Source of the DNA: CANCDA01 sp043757205
GTDB taxonomy: Bacteria > Pseudomonadota > Gammaproteobacteria > Burkholderiales > Burkholderiaceae_C
Direction: 5' to 3'
Assembly (NCBI GenBank): GCA_043757205.1
Contig: JAYVPU010000240.1
Coordinates: forward strand, 1-17,547
Length of the DNA: 17,547 nucleotides
Below the pieces are notes generated by a model. It worked only from the letters and a program-made list of their open reading frames with translations, was not told where the DNA came from and did not search any database. Positions 1 to 7,464 of the stretch are shown here, one piece after another. The first letter of the stretch is position 1. Every line of letters begins with the position of its first letter. The position numbers and the translations under genes were made by a program.

Positions 1-80
1 GTCAAACAACCAACAACAAATCGGCAGTTGAGCCTGTTGTAGGGGCACGTTTTGAATCCGAGTCCAATGAAATCAAGGAC

Positions 81-446
81 TTACGTCAGTAGCTGTCGAA
101 CTCGGGCTGCCGCCGCCTTGTTGAACACCACCAATCGGTCCTGTGCGTCATAAATAGCCATCCCGGTGGGCAGGGTATCAATGGCTTCTTGCAGGTAACG
201 GTGCGCCAATTGCGCTTGGTCACGAGAGCGCTCGCTGCGCAAAACCATGCGAATGGAGAAATAAATCAAGACCCCGGTGTTCAACAGCGTCAGCGCACTC
301 AGCCCAGCCGTCACGCCAAGCAACAAGCTCTTTTGCATGCCCACCACGATTAGCAAGGCCACCACGCCCACCAACAAACTCAAGGCGAGCACAGCCAACA
401 CACGCCAAGCACCAGTACCTCGGGAAATTTTGGCGATGTAATTCAT
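81..446 (-). CDS. Short two-helix membrane protein with a partial PAS domain; possibly a truncated sensor
   Basis: From the ATG at 446 this is a 121-residue protein. It has two hydrophobic segments (about residues 15-36 and 41-65), a short charged linker, and then the start of a PAS-type sensory domain (LPTGMAIYDAQDRLVVFN at about 92-109). It stops at residue 121, whereas a PAS domain needs about 100 residues, so only the first strands are present. The same layout of membrane anchor plus PAS normally leads into a histidine kinase or GGDEF/EAL output domain, and none follows. The 80 bases beyond the stop do not continue a PAS domain in any frame I read. The start is chosen because a strong Shine-Dalgarno sequence (AAGGAGGG) lies about 10 bases upstream. 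A longer in-frame start at 533 would overlap the region upstream of the SulP gene and has no such site. It is either a genuine short membrane protein or the remnant of a larger sensor; remnant is my preference, held weakly. Confidence 0.5.
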   Translation of the reverse strand: MNYIAKISRGTGAWRVLAVLALSLLVGVVALLIVVGMQKSLLLGVTAGLSALTLLNTGVLIYFSIRMVLRSERSRDQAQLAHRYLQEAIDTLPTGMAIYDAQDRLVVFNKAAAARVRQLLT

Positions 447-455
447 GGAATAGAG

Positions 456-463
456 CCCTCCTT
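456..463 (-). promoter_or_regulatory. Strong ribosome binding site deciding the start of the PAS-fragment gene
   Basis: On the minus strand this reads AAGGAGGG, a near-perfect Shine-Dalgarno sequence about 10 bases before the ATG at 446. It favours the 121-residue form over the 150-residue reading from 533. A well-kept ribosome site also argues that the shortened gene may still be translated. Confidence 0.7.
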
Positions 464-526
464 GAGGAAAATCGAAATCGGGCAGCAGGATCGAGCACCA
501 TAGAGCCAATTTTTCGGCAACGCCAT

Positions 527-553
527 CCCCCAAATGGGGGGTGCGCCTACAAT
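527..553 (+). promoter_or_regulatory. Putative promoter region of the SulP gene: CCCCC/GGGGG palindrome and TACAAT -10 box
   Basis: An inverted repeat, CCCCC-AAAT-GGGGG, spans 527-540. It is followed at 548-553 by TACAAT, a good match to the -10 consensus. Transcription starting about 7 bases later would begin at or very near the ATG at 560, giving a leaderless message. This fits the absence of a Shine-Dalgarno sequence in the usual window. No -35 box is recognisable; the palindrome sits where one would be, so it could be an activator site. Alternatively, it could act as an RNA hairpin if transcription starts further upstream. Confidence 0.3.
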
Positions 554-559
554 GCCGCC

Positions 560-2236
560 ATGCCCGTGCAAGCCCGAAGAGCCCTTCTCGCTACCTTTCG
601 ACCCGCCTTGTTTGACGCACTGCGCGACTATTCGCGCGCTCGGTTTTTGCAAGACCTGAGCGCCGGGGCCACGGTGGGCATCGTCGCCCTGCCGCTGGCC
701 ATGGCGTTTGCAATGGCCAGCGGACTCAAACCTGAAGCGGGCTTGTTCACCGCCATCATTGCTGGCTTTTTGATCTCCGCCCTGGGTGGCAGCCGCGTGC
801 AAATTGGCGGGCCGGCGGGGGCTTTTATCGTGATTGTTTACGGCATCGTGGAGCGCTACGGACTGGCCAACCTGATCATCGCCACCGCCATGTCAGGCGT
901 CCTCTTGTTCTTGCTGGGCCTGTTCAAGCTGGGCACGCTGATCCGCTTCATCCCGGTGGCCGTGGTCATAGGCTTTACCAACGGCATTGCGGTGCTGATC
1001 GGCCTGTCGCAGATCAAAGATTTTTTGGGCCTGCGTGTGAGCGTCATGCCGGCTGATTTTGTGGGCATTGTGCTGGCCTTGTCAGGGGCCTTGAACACCC
1101 TGAATCCGCACGCACTGGGTTTGGCAGGGGCTAGTCTGGCGGTCATCGTGGGCTGGCCGTTGCTCCTAACCCGCATGAAGCAAAGACAGCGCTGGCTGGC
1201 GCACCTGGCGGTCATTCCCGGCTCGGTCGTGGTGTTGGTGCTGGCCCCGATGGCCGTAGCCGCTCTGGGCTTGCAGGTGGACACCATTGGCAGCCGGTTT
1301 GGCGGTATCCCCTCCAGCCTGCCCCGTTTTGTTTGGCCGGCGTTCAGCTGGGACTCGGCTCGGTTTTTGTTAGTACCCACTCTCACGCTAACGATTCTGG
1401 GGGCTATCGAATCACTGCTGTGCGCACGCGTGGCCGACGGCATGACGGGGGGGCGTCACAACCCCAATCAGGAGCTGATGGCGCAGGGCGTGGCCAACTT
1501 TGTCACACCCTTTTTCGGCGGCATGCCCGCCACCGGCACCATGGCGCGCACCATGACCAACATCAAAAGCGGAGGCAAATCGCCCGTGGCAGGTATGGTG
1601 CACGCGGCCACCTTGCTGCTCATCATTTGGCTGGGGGCGCCGCTGGCGCAACACATCCCCCTGCCAACGCTGGCGGCCATTCTGATGTTTGTCGCCTGGA
1701 ACATGGGCGAGTGGCGTGAGTTTGCCCAATTGCGCCAGTTTCGCCTGCCCTACCGCATCATCTTGCTGTTGGTGTTTTTTCTGACGGTGATGGTCGACCT
1801 CACAGTGGCGGTCGAAGTCGGTCTGCTCGCCGCCTGCCTGACCTTTATCTACCGGATTTCAAGCCTGTCACGCACAGAACAAGTGAGCCCCGCCGACCTC
1901 CCCCTGCTGGCCCAACAGTCAGGTGCCATCAACGCCTACCGGCTTTATGGTGCGCTGTTCTTCGGGGCAGTCCAATTGGTGGAGGCGATGGAGACCCAAC
2001 TGCCCACCAAAGCCCTGGTGCTGGACTTGAAAAATGTCATCTACGTGGACTCGACAGGTGTCGATGCCCTGACGAGCCTGATCCACAGCTGTGAACAGAA
2101 CAACACGCGCTTGATCATCTGTGGCCTACAGCACCAACCGCTGGACATGGCCCAGCGCAGCGGCCTGCTGGCCTTGATTCCGCCGCAAAACCGCTGCACC
2201 GATCTGGCCAGCGGTCTGACCGCGGCTGCGGCTTGA
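560..2236 (+). CDS. SulP-family inorganic anion transporter with STAS domain
   Basis: A 558-residue inner-membrane protein of the usual SulP length. The N-terminal two thirds hold many hydrophobic helices and family hallmarks: the short motif QIGGPAGAFIVIV at 81-93, and the conserved stretch around 301-338 that includes PATGTMARTMTNIKSG (323-338). A cytoplasmic STAS domain occupies about 455-545, with the DST motif at 497-499 that is the phosphorylatable position in anti-sigma antagonist-type STAS domains. SulP proteins move sulfate, bicarbonate, dicarboxylates or other anions, usually coupled to protons or sodium. The substrate cannot be read from this sequence, and no sulfate-assimilation or carbonic anhydrase gene is next to it, so I leave the symbol empty. 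It is divergent from the PAS-fragment gene. The gene ends 46 bases before DUF3460, so the two could be co-transcribed. Confidence 0.93.
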   Translation: MPVQARRALLATFRPALFDALRDYSRARFLQDLSAGATVGIVALPLAMAFAMASGLKPEAGLFTAIIAGFLISALGGSRVQIGGPAGAFIVIVYGIVERYGLANLIIATAMSGVLLFLLGLFKLGTLIRFIPVAVVIGFTNGIAVLIGLSQIKDFLGLRVSVMPADFVGIVLALSGALNTLNPHALGLAGASLAVIVGWPLLLTRMKQRQRWLAHLAVIPGSVVVLVLAPMAVAALGLQVDTIGSRFGGIPSSLPRFVWPAFSWDSARFLLVPTLTLTILGAIESLLCARVADGMTGGRHNPNQELMAQGVANFVTPFFGGMPATGTMARTMTNIKSGGKSPVAGMVHAATLLLIIWLGAPLAQHIPLPTLAAILMFVAWNMGEWREFAQLRQFRLPYRIILLLVFFLTVMVDLTVAVEVGLLAACLTFIYRISSLSRTEQVSPADLPLLAQQSGAINAYRLYGALFFGAVQLVEAMETQLPTKALVLDLKNVIYVDSTGVDALTSLIHSCEQNNTRLIICGLQHQPLDMAQRSGLLALIPPQNRCTDLASGLTAAAA

Positions 2237-2263
2237 GTACGACTTGAAGCGCCCCGGTAAAAT
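2233..2263 (+). promoter_or_regulatory. Possible promoter ahead of the DUF3460 gene
   Basis: TTGAGT at 2233-2238 and TAAAAT at 2258-2263 are separated by 19 bases and resemble sigma-70 -35 and -10 boxes. The -35 overlaps the stop codon of the SulP gene. Transcription would begin about 10 bases before the ATG at 2283, very close to the ribosome site AAGAGG. The 19-base spacer is longer than ideal, so this is only a candidate. It would serve the DUF3460-scpA-cofactor gene series. Confidence 0.28.
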
Positions 2264-2282
2264 GTCCCAAAGAGGTTTTTTC

Positions 2283-2510
2283 ATGACTATTTTGAATTTT
2301 TTCCGCCGTCCCGACTACAAGTCCGAAATCACCCAGTTTCTGGATCAACTCAAAACGGACAAGCCCACACTGGAAGCTGAACAACGCCAGGGGCGCGAGT
2401 TGCTGTGGGACAAACCCGTGGATCGCCAGGCCTGGGAGAGCTACCGCACGGCCGAAGTGGCGCAAAAGCCTTACGTGTACCAAACCAGCGTGGTTAGTGA
2501 TTCAAAATAA
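2283..2510 (+). CDS. DUF3460 family small protein
   Basis: A 75-residue soluble protein recognised as DUF3460 by its conserved pattern. The N-terminal segment reads PDYKSEITQFLDQLK, followed by a charged central helix with RQGRELLWDKP, and the end carries QKPYVYQ. I know of no established function. The family is typical of Burkholderiales and often sits just before scpA, as here. The start at 2283 is chosen because AAGAGG lies about 9 bases upstream and the protein then begins at the family's usual point; a longer TTG-started reading from 2244 adds non-conserved residues. The last codons and the stop lie in a sequence that looks like the edge of the intergenic repeat described separately, so the C-terminal tail may have been altered when that element arrived. 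Confidence 0.85.
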   Translation: MTILNFFRRPDYKSEITQFLDQLKTDKPTLEAEQRQGRELLWDKPVDRQAWESYRTAEVAQKPYVYQTSVVSDSK

Positions 2511-2570
2511 GCATCAAATCGGTCTGCAAGCCTTTAAATACTAGCATGAGCAGCTACGCATTCAATAGCA
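2500..2570. repeat. Probable Comamonadaceae-type intergenic repeat, degenerate copy
   Basis: This AT-richer stretch between DUF3460 and scpA differs in composition from the GC-rich genes around it. Its two ends (TTCAAAATAAGCATCAAATC at 2501-2520 and AGCAGCTACGCATTCAATAG near 2549-2568) match, from memory, the ends of a short repeat scattered between genes in Rhodoferax and Polaromonas genomes. In that repeat a central stem of the type AGCGCTTG...CAAGCGCT is usual; here it is eroded to TGCAAGC...TAGCATGAGCA, so it is an old copy. Only one copy is present in this window, so the repeat status rests on recollection. It supplies the stop codon of DUF3460 and leaves scpA without an obvious ribosome site. 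Confidence 0.45.
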
Positions 2571-2574
2571 CTCC

Positions 2575-3432
2575 ATGCGTGACACCGACGCTAACAACTT
2601 AACTTTATCGCCTGACGGGGCCGTTCTGACCGCCCTGCCCGAGGTGGTGGACCATGTGGCCGTGGCCCGGCTCTACGGCGAGCCGCTGTTTGCGATGCCG
2701 CAGGATTTATACATTCCGCCGGATGCGCTCGAGGTCTTTCTGGAAGCCTTTGAAGGCCCGCTGGACCTGCTGCTCTACCTGATCCGCAAGCAGAACTTCA
2801 ACATTCTGGACATCCCCATGGCGGGCGTTACCCGCCAGTACCTGGTGTACGTGGAAGAAATCCGCAGCCGCAACCTGGAGCTCGCCGCCGAGTACCTGCT
2901 GATGGCGGCCATGCTGATCGAGATCAAATCGCGCATGCTGCTGCCACCCAAAAAGAAGGCCGAGGGCGAAGAAGCCGAAGACCCGCGTGCCGAGCTGGTG
3001 CGCCGCCTGCTGGAGTACGAGCAGATCAAACTGGCCGCCGCGCGTCTGAACGCCATTCCCCAGTACGGGCGCGATTTCCTCAAGGCTCAGGTGGTCATCG
3101 AGCAATCGCTGCAACCGCGCTTTCCCGACGTGCATCTGGTGGACTTGCAAGAGGCCTGGGCCGACATCCTCAAGCGCGCCAAGCTGGTGCAGCACCACAA
3201 AATCACGCGTGAGGAGCTTTCGGTGCGTGAGCACATGAGCATCGTGCTACGCCACTTGCAGGGCCGCCGTTTTGTCGAGTTTGAAAAACTCTTTGACGCC
3301 AGCAAAGGCACGCCGGTGCTGGTGGTGACCTTCATCGCCCTGCTGGAGCTCGCCAAAGAAACCCTGATCGAAATCACCCAGGCCGAGGCCTTTGCGCCGA
3401 TTTACGTGCGCCTAGCTTATGCTTCTCATTGA
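2575..3432 (+). CDS. scpA: Segregation and condensation protein A (kleisin)
   Basis: A 285-residue cytoplasmic protein, the kleisin subunit that with ScpB and the SMC ATPase forms the bacterial condensin that compacts and separates chromosomes. The conserved kleisin core starts at about residue 47 with VFLEAFEGPLDLLLYLIRKQ and runs through the helical LAAEYLLMAAMLIEIKSRML region that binds the SMC neck. An acidic linker follows (GEEAEDPRAELVRRLLEYEQ), and the C-terminal winged-helix region (from about RFVEFEKLF) binds the SMC cap. There is an N-terminal extension of roughly 45 residues before the core that I recall in related Comamonadaceae proteins. The start is the first ATG in frame after the repeat and lacks a clear Shine-Dalgarno sequence, so it is the least certain part of the call. 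No scpB is in the window. nadB follows after 21 bases. Confidence 0.95.
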   Translation: MRDTDANNLTLSPDGAVLTALPEVVDHVAVARLYGEPLFAMPQDLYIPPDALEVFLEAFEGPLDLLLYLIRKQNFNILDIPMAGVTRQYLVYVEEIRSRNLELAAEYLLMAAMLIEIKSRMLLPPKKKAEGEEAEDPRAELVRRLLEYEQIKLAAARLNAIPQYGRDFLKAQVVIEQSLQPRFPDVHLVDLQEAWADILKRAKLVQHHKITREELSVREHMSIVLRHLQGRRFVEFEKLFDASKGTPVLVVTFIALLELAKETLIEITQAEAFAPIYVRLAYASH

Positions 3433-3453
3433 CAGTTTCCAAACACCTGCCCC

Positions 3454-5049
3454 GTGACCGCTTCTACCACTCTCCCCCACCAATTTGATGTTCTCATCGT
3501 CGGCAGTGGCTTAGCCGGCTTAAGCGCCGCGCTGCACCTGGCGCCCACGCACCGCGTCGCCATCCTGACCAAACGTGCCTTGAACGACGGCTCCAGCCGA
3601 TGGGCTCAGGGCGGCATTGCCGCCGTCATGGGTGAAGGCGACACGATTGAGTCCCACCTACAGGACACACTGGTCGCCGGTGCCGGTCTGTGCGATGTGG
3701 AGGCCACGCGCTTTGCTGTCAGCCACGCTCCCGAGACCATTCACTGGCTAGAGCAACTCGGCGTACCTTTCTCACGAGAAGACGGCCACCTGCACCTGAC
3801 CCGCGAAGGCGGCCACAGCGAACGCCGCATCGTGCACGTGACCGACGCCACCGGCGCTGCCGTGCAAGAAACCCTGCTAGCCAAGGTGCGCCAGACGCCC
3901 AACATCACGCTGTTTGAGCACCACACGCTGGTTGATCTGATCACCCCGGCCAAGCTAGCGATGGCCGCCGAACCCAATCGCTGCCTGGGCCTGTACGCGC
4001 TGGATGAAGTTACCGACCAAGTCCTCACCTTCAGCGCACCGCACACGATCTTGGCCACTGGCGGCGCGGGCAAGGTGTATCTCTACACCACCAACCCGGA
4101 CACTGCCACCGGCGACGGCATTGCCGCCGCCTGGCGCGCGGGCTGCCGCGTGGGCAATATGGAGTTCATCCAGTTCCACCCGACCTGCCTGTACCACCCG
4201 CACGCCAAGTCTTTCCTCATCAGCGAAGCGGTGCGTGGCGAGGGCGGGCGTTTGTTACTTCCCGATGGCACGCGCTTCATGCCCGCGCACGATGAACGCG
4301 GCGAACTCGCGCCGCGCGACGTGGTGGCGCGCGCCATCGATTTCGAGATGAAAAAGCACGGCCTGGACTGCGTGTACCTCGACATCTCGCACCAGCCACT
4401 GGCCTTCATCCAGGAGCACTTCCCCAACATCTACGCACGCTGTCTTGAGTTTGGCATCGACATGGCCAAGCAGCCCATTCCTGTGGTGCCTGCCGCCCAC
4501 TACACCTGTGGTGGCGTGGTGACCGATCTGGACGGCCACACCGATCTGCCCGGCCTGTTTGCCGTGGGAGAAACCACCTGCACCGGCCTGCACGGTGCCA
4601 ACCGCCTGGCCAGCAACTCGCTGGTGGAGTGCATGGTTTTTGCGCGTGCGGCGGCCCTGGCCATTGCGCAAGAAAAGCATCCGGCTGCCCCGCCGCTGCC
4701 CACCTGGGATGCCAGCCGCGTAACCGACGCCGACGAAGCCGTGGTGATCTCGCACAACTGGGACGAACTGCGCCGCTTCATGTGGGACTACGTCGGCATC
4801 GTGCGCACCAACAAACGGCTAGAGCGCGCAGCCCACCGCATTGCGCTGCTGCAAGCGGAAATCCAAGAGTTCTACGCCCAGTTCCATGTCTCGCGTGACT
4901 TGCTTGAGCTGCGCAACCTGGTACAGGTGGCCGACCTGATCGTGCGCAGCGCACAATCCCGCCATGAGAGTCGTGGCCTGCACTTCAGCCGCGACTACCC
5001 GCAAACCGACGCCATTGCCGAACCCACCATCCTGGTGCCCAAGGCCTGA
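3454..5049 (+). CDS. nadB: L-aspartate oxidase
   Basis: A 531-residue FAD enzyme, close to the 540 residues of the E. coli protein. It oxidises L-aspartate to iminoaspartate, the first step of de novo NAD synthesis; NadA, encoded on the other strand at 11205-12326, uses the product. The N-terminal dinucleotide-binding motif is DVLIVGSGLAGLSAALHLA (residues 12-30). Further family marks are SSRWAQGGIAAVMGEGD (47-63), the substrate-region motif GHSERRIVH, QFHPTCLY, SEAVRGEGGRLL, the capping-domain arginine in APRDVVARAIDFE, and HYTCGGVV followed by the FAD-binding TGLHGANRLASNSLVE. These distinguish it from succinate dehydrogenase subunit A, its closest relative, since no other Sdh/Frd genes are near. 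It starts with GTG, and I see no strong ribosome site. It lies 21 bases after scpA and 32 bases before panD, consistent with one operon. Confidence 0.97.
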   Translation: MTASTTLPHQFDVLIVGSGLAGLSAALHLAPTHRVAILTKRALNDGSSRWAQGGIAAVMGEGDTIESHLQDTLVAGAGLCDVEATRFAVSHAPETIHWLEQLGVPFSREDGHLHLTREGGHSERRIVHVTDATGAAVQETLLAKVRQTPNITLFEHHTLVDLITPAKLAMAAEPNRCLGLYALDEVTDQVLTFSAPHTILATGGAGKVYLYTTNPDTATGDGIAAAWRAGCRVGNMEFIQFHPTCLYHPHAKSFLISEAVRGEGGRLLLPDGTRFMPAHDERGELAPRDVVARAIDFEMKKHGLDCVYLDISHQPLAFIQEHFPNIYARCLEFGIDMAKQPIPVVPAAHYTCGGVVTDLDGHTDLPGLFAVGETTCTGLHGANRLASNSLVECMVFARAAALAIAQEKHPAAPPLPTWDASRVTDADEAVVISHNWDELRRFMWDYVGIVRTNKRLERAAHRIALLQAEIQEFYAQFHVSRDLLELRNLVQVADLIVRSAQSRHESRGLHFSRDYPQTDAIAEPTILVPKA

Positions 5050-5081
5050 CCCATTACAGACCGACAGAAAGAGAGCCTGCC

Positions 5082-5504
5082 ATGCTGCGCACCCTGCTCA
5101 AATCCAAAATTCATCGCGTCGCCGTGACCGACTGTGAACTGCACTACGAAGGTTCGTGCGCCATAGACGAAGACCTGCTGGACGCGGCTGGTCTGGTCGA
5201 GAACGAACAAATCCACATCTGGAACATCAACAACGGCGAACGCTTCGTCACCTACGCCATTCGCGGCGCACGGGGCACAGGCATCATCTCCGTCAACGGT
5301 TCAGCGGCACGACGCGCAGCAGTGGGCGACCTGATCATCATCGCGGCCTTTGCCCAAGTGCCAGAACCCCAGGTGGCCGCGTTTGTGCCCCAGTTGGTTT
5401 TTGTGGACAATAACAACCGCATCAAAGCGCAGCGCAACCACATCCCCGTCCAGGCGGCGCATCAGTCAGCGCCAACCGAGCACCTCGGGGGCGACAGCGC
5501 CTGA
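5082..5504 (+). CDS. panD: Aspartate 1-decarboxylase proenzyme
   Basis: A 140-residue proenzyme that decarboxylates L-aspartate to beta-alanine, the amine half of pantothenate joined by PanC. It carries the self-cleavage site Gly24-Ser25 in YEGSCAIDEDLL; cleavage turns Ser25 into the catalytic pyruvoyl group. Other conserved parts are the opening MLRTLLKSKIHRVAVT with Lys9, the IHIWNINNGERFVTYAI strand, and RGTGIISVNGSAARRAAVGD. The tail from about residue 125 is longer than in E. coli (126 residues) and rich in Gln, Ala and His, and probably disordered. An AGAAAGAGAG stretch 7-16 bases upstream can serve as ribosome site. No panM/panZ-type maturation factor is in the window. The adjacent nadB uses the same amino acid. 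Confidence 0.97.
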   Translation: MLRTLLKSKIHRVAVTDCELHYEGSCAIDEDLLDAAGLVENEQIHIWNINNGERFVTYAIRGARGTGIISVNGSAARRAAVGDLIIIAAFAQVPEPQVAAFVPQLVFVDNNNRIKAQRNHIPVQAAHQSAPTEHLGGDSA

Positions 5505-5524
5505 AGCGATTCAAGGAAAAATTA

Positions 5525-6562
5525 ATGAACACCCTGCAAGAACAAACTATCACCCTGCACCGCCTGCGCCCTGCAGCCACCCCAAACTGTGCCTCCGCCA
5601 AGGCCACAGAAAAAATCGAACGTTGGAGTGTGGACGCCATTGAAGCGCTATTCCAACTGCCCTTTCCCGAATTGCTGTTCCGCGCGCAAACCGTGCACCG
5701 CGAGCACTTCAACCCCACGCAGGTCGAATTCGCCACGCTGCTGTCCATCAAAACCGGCGGCTGCCCGGAAGACTGCGGCTACTGCCCGCAGGCCGCCCGC
5801 TACAGCACCGGTGTGGAGGCCTCCAAAATGATGGCGCTGGACCAGGTGCTGTTCGCTGCCAAACGCGCGCAAGAAGCCGGGGCCACGCGCTTTTGCATGG
5901 GCGCGGCCTGGCGCACGCCCAAAGACCGTGACATCGAAAAAGTGGCCGAGCTGGTCAGCGCCGTCAAGGGCCTGGGCCTGGAAACCTGCGCCACCTTGGG
6001 CATGCTCAATGAGGGTCACGCCGAACAACTGCGCGATGCGGGCTTGGACTACTACAACCACAACCTGGACACCGCGCCCGACTTTTACGGCGACGTCATC
6101 ACCACGCGTGACTACCAAGACCGCCTGGACACGCTGGCGCGCGTGCGCCATGCGGGCGTGAAGGTGTGCAGCGGCGGCATCGTCGGCATGGGCGAGAGCC
6201 ACCGCCAGCGCGCGGGCCTAATCGCCGAACTGGCCAACCTGAGCCCCTACCCCGAGTCCGTGCCCATCAACAACCTGGTGCGCGTGGAAGGCACGCCACT
6301 GGCCGACACAGCACCGCTGGACCCGTTTGAGTTTGTGCGCACCATCGCCGTGGCCCGCATCACCATGCCCAAGGCGCGTGTGCGACTCTCAGCCGGTCGT
6401 CAAGACATGGGCGACGCCATTCAGGCCCTGTGTTTTCTGGCCGGTGCCAACTCCATTTTCTATGGCGATAAACTGCTCACCACCGGCAACCCCGACACCC
6501 AGGCCGACCTGGACTTGCTGGCGCGCCTGGGCATGCAGCGCGGCGCACCTGAAATGGTTTAA
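5525..6562 (+). CDS. bioB: Biotin synthase (radical SAM)
   Basis: A 345-residue radical SAM enzyme that inserts sulfur into dethiobiotin, the last step of biotin synthesis. The cluster-binding motif CPEDCGYC places the [4Fe-4S] cysteines at 80, 84 and 87. Downstream are the family motifs RFCMGAAWR, the YYNHNLDT region, VCSGGIVGMGE and VPINNLVRVEGTPL, and the [2Fe-2S] ligand arginine in ARITMPKARVRLSAGR. All expected cluster residues seem present, so it should be active. AAGGA about 7 bases before the ATG is a good ribosome site. It sits 20 bases after panD and 20 bases before panB; no other biotin gene (bioF, bioD, bioA) is in the window, so bioB is separated from the rest of its pathway and grouped with pantothenate genes instead. 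Confidence 0.97.
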   Translation: MNTLQEQTITLHRLRPAATPNCASAKATEKIERWSVDAIEALFQLPFPELLFRAQTVHREHFNPTQVEFATLLSIKTGGCPEDCGYCPQAARYSTGVEASKMMALDQVLFAAKRAQEAGATRFCMGAAWRTPKDRDIEKVAELVSAVKGLGLETCATLGMLNEGHAEQLRDAGLDYYNHNLDTAPDFYGDVITTRDYQDRLDTLARVRHAGVKVCSGGIVGMGESHRQRAGLIAELANLSPYPESVPINNLVRVEGTPLADTAPLDPFEFVRTIAVARITMPKARVRLSAGRQDMGDAIQALCFLAGANSIFYGDKLLTTGNPDTQADLDLLARLGMQRGAPEMV

Positions 6563-6582
6563 CGATTTATTGGGAGCCCAGC

Positions 6583-7464
6583 ATGACCTCCGCCTCGCCC
6601 AACAACGCCAGCCCCTACGGCACCTTGCCCCCCGCCAGCAGCCCATCCACGCGCAAGCCCGTGAGCCTGCCGCGCCTGCACGAGATGCACGCCCGCGGCG
6701 AGAAGATCACCATGCTCACCGCCTATGACGCCACCTTTGCCGCCGTGGCCGATGCAGCGGGCGTCGAGACACTGCTGGTAGGTGACTCACTAGGTATGGT
6801 GTGCCAGGGCTTGAGCAGCACGGTCGGCGTGACGCTAGAGACCATGCGCTACCACGTGGAGAGCGTGCACCGAGGCGTGCAACGCGTGCAAGGCACGGCC
6901 TGGATCATTGGCGATCTGCCCTATGGCAGCTACCACGAATCCAAAGAACAGGCCTTTCGCAGTGCTGCCGTACTCATTCAGGCCGGGGCCCACATGGTCA
7001 AGTTAGAGGGCGGTGGCTGGACGGCCGATACGGTGCATTTTCTGGTGGAGCGCGGCATTCCCGTCTGCGCGCACCTGGGGCTCACACCCCAATCCGTGCA
7101 CGCTCTGGGCGGCTACCGGGTGCAGGGCAAGACCGAAGCATCCGCCGCGCAGCTCAAGCGCGATGCGCTGGAACTGCAAGACGCCGGGGCCACGCTGCTG
7201 GTCTTGGAGATGGTGCCTGCGGCCCTGTCTGCCGAGGTCACGCGCGCCCTGCCGCAATGCGCCACCATCGGCATCGGTGCCGGGGTGGACACCGCTGGCC
7301 AAGTGTTGGTGCTGCACGACATGCTGGGCGTGAACCTAGGCAAGAACGCAAAATTTGTGCGCAACTTCATGGCAGACGCAGGCAGCGTGCGCGGGGCCAT
7401 GGAGGCCTATGTGCGCGCCGTGAAAGACGGGAGCTTTCCCGTCAATGCTGAACACTCCTGGTGA
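6583..7464 (+). CDS. panB: 3-methyl-2-oxobutanoate hydroxymethyltransferase
   Basis: A 293-residue TIM-barrel enzyme that transfers a hydroxymethyl group from 5,10-methylenetetrahydrofolate to alpha-ketoisovalerate, giving ketopantoate, the first committed step to pantothenate. Metal-binding residues are visible as Asp68 (LLVGDSLGM), Asp111 (IGDLPYGSY) and Glu142 (VKLEGG), and the general base as Glu209 (LVLEMVPA). The motif HLGLTPQSVHALGGYRVQGK is also typical. It is about 29 residues longer than the E. coli protein, mainly through a Ser/Pro/Asn-rich N-terminal extension of about 25 residues before the conserved RLHEMHARGEKITMLTAYDA. GGGAG lies 7-11 bases before the ATG at 6583. The stop codon overlaps the start of panC, indicating translational coupling. 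The ketopantoate reductase gene is not in the window. Confidence 0.97.
   Translation: MTSASPNNASPYGTLPPASSPSTRKPVSLPRLHEMHARGEKITMLTAYDATFAAVADAAGVETLLVGDSLGMVCQGLSSTVGVTLETMRYHVESVHRGVQRVQGTAWIIGDLPYGSYHESKEQAFRSAAVLIQAGAHMVKLEGGGWTADTVHFLVERGIPVCAHLGLTPQSVHALGGYRVQGKTEASAAQLKRDALELQDAGATLLVLEMVPAALSAEVTRALPQCATIGIGAGVDTAGQVLVLHDMLGVNLGKNAKFVRNFMADAGSVRGAMEAYVRAVKDGSFPVNAEHSW

Noticed and set aside
3454..5049. nadB read as succinate dehydrogenase or fumarate reductase flavoprotein
   Set aside because: The order and wording of motifs (SSRWAQGGIAAV, GHSERRIVH) and the length fit aspartate oxidase, and no iron-sulfur or membrane-anchor subunit genes are adjacent.
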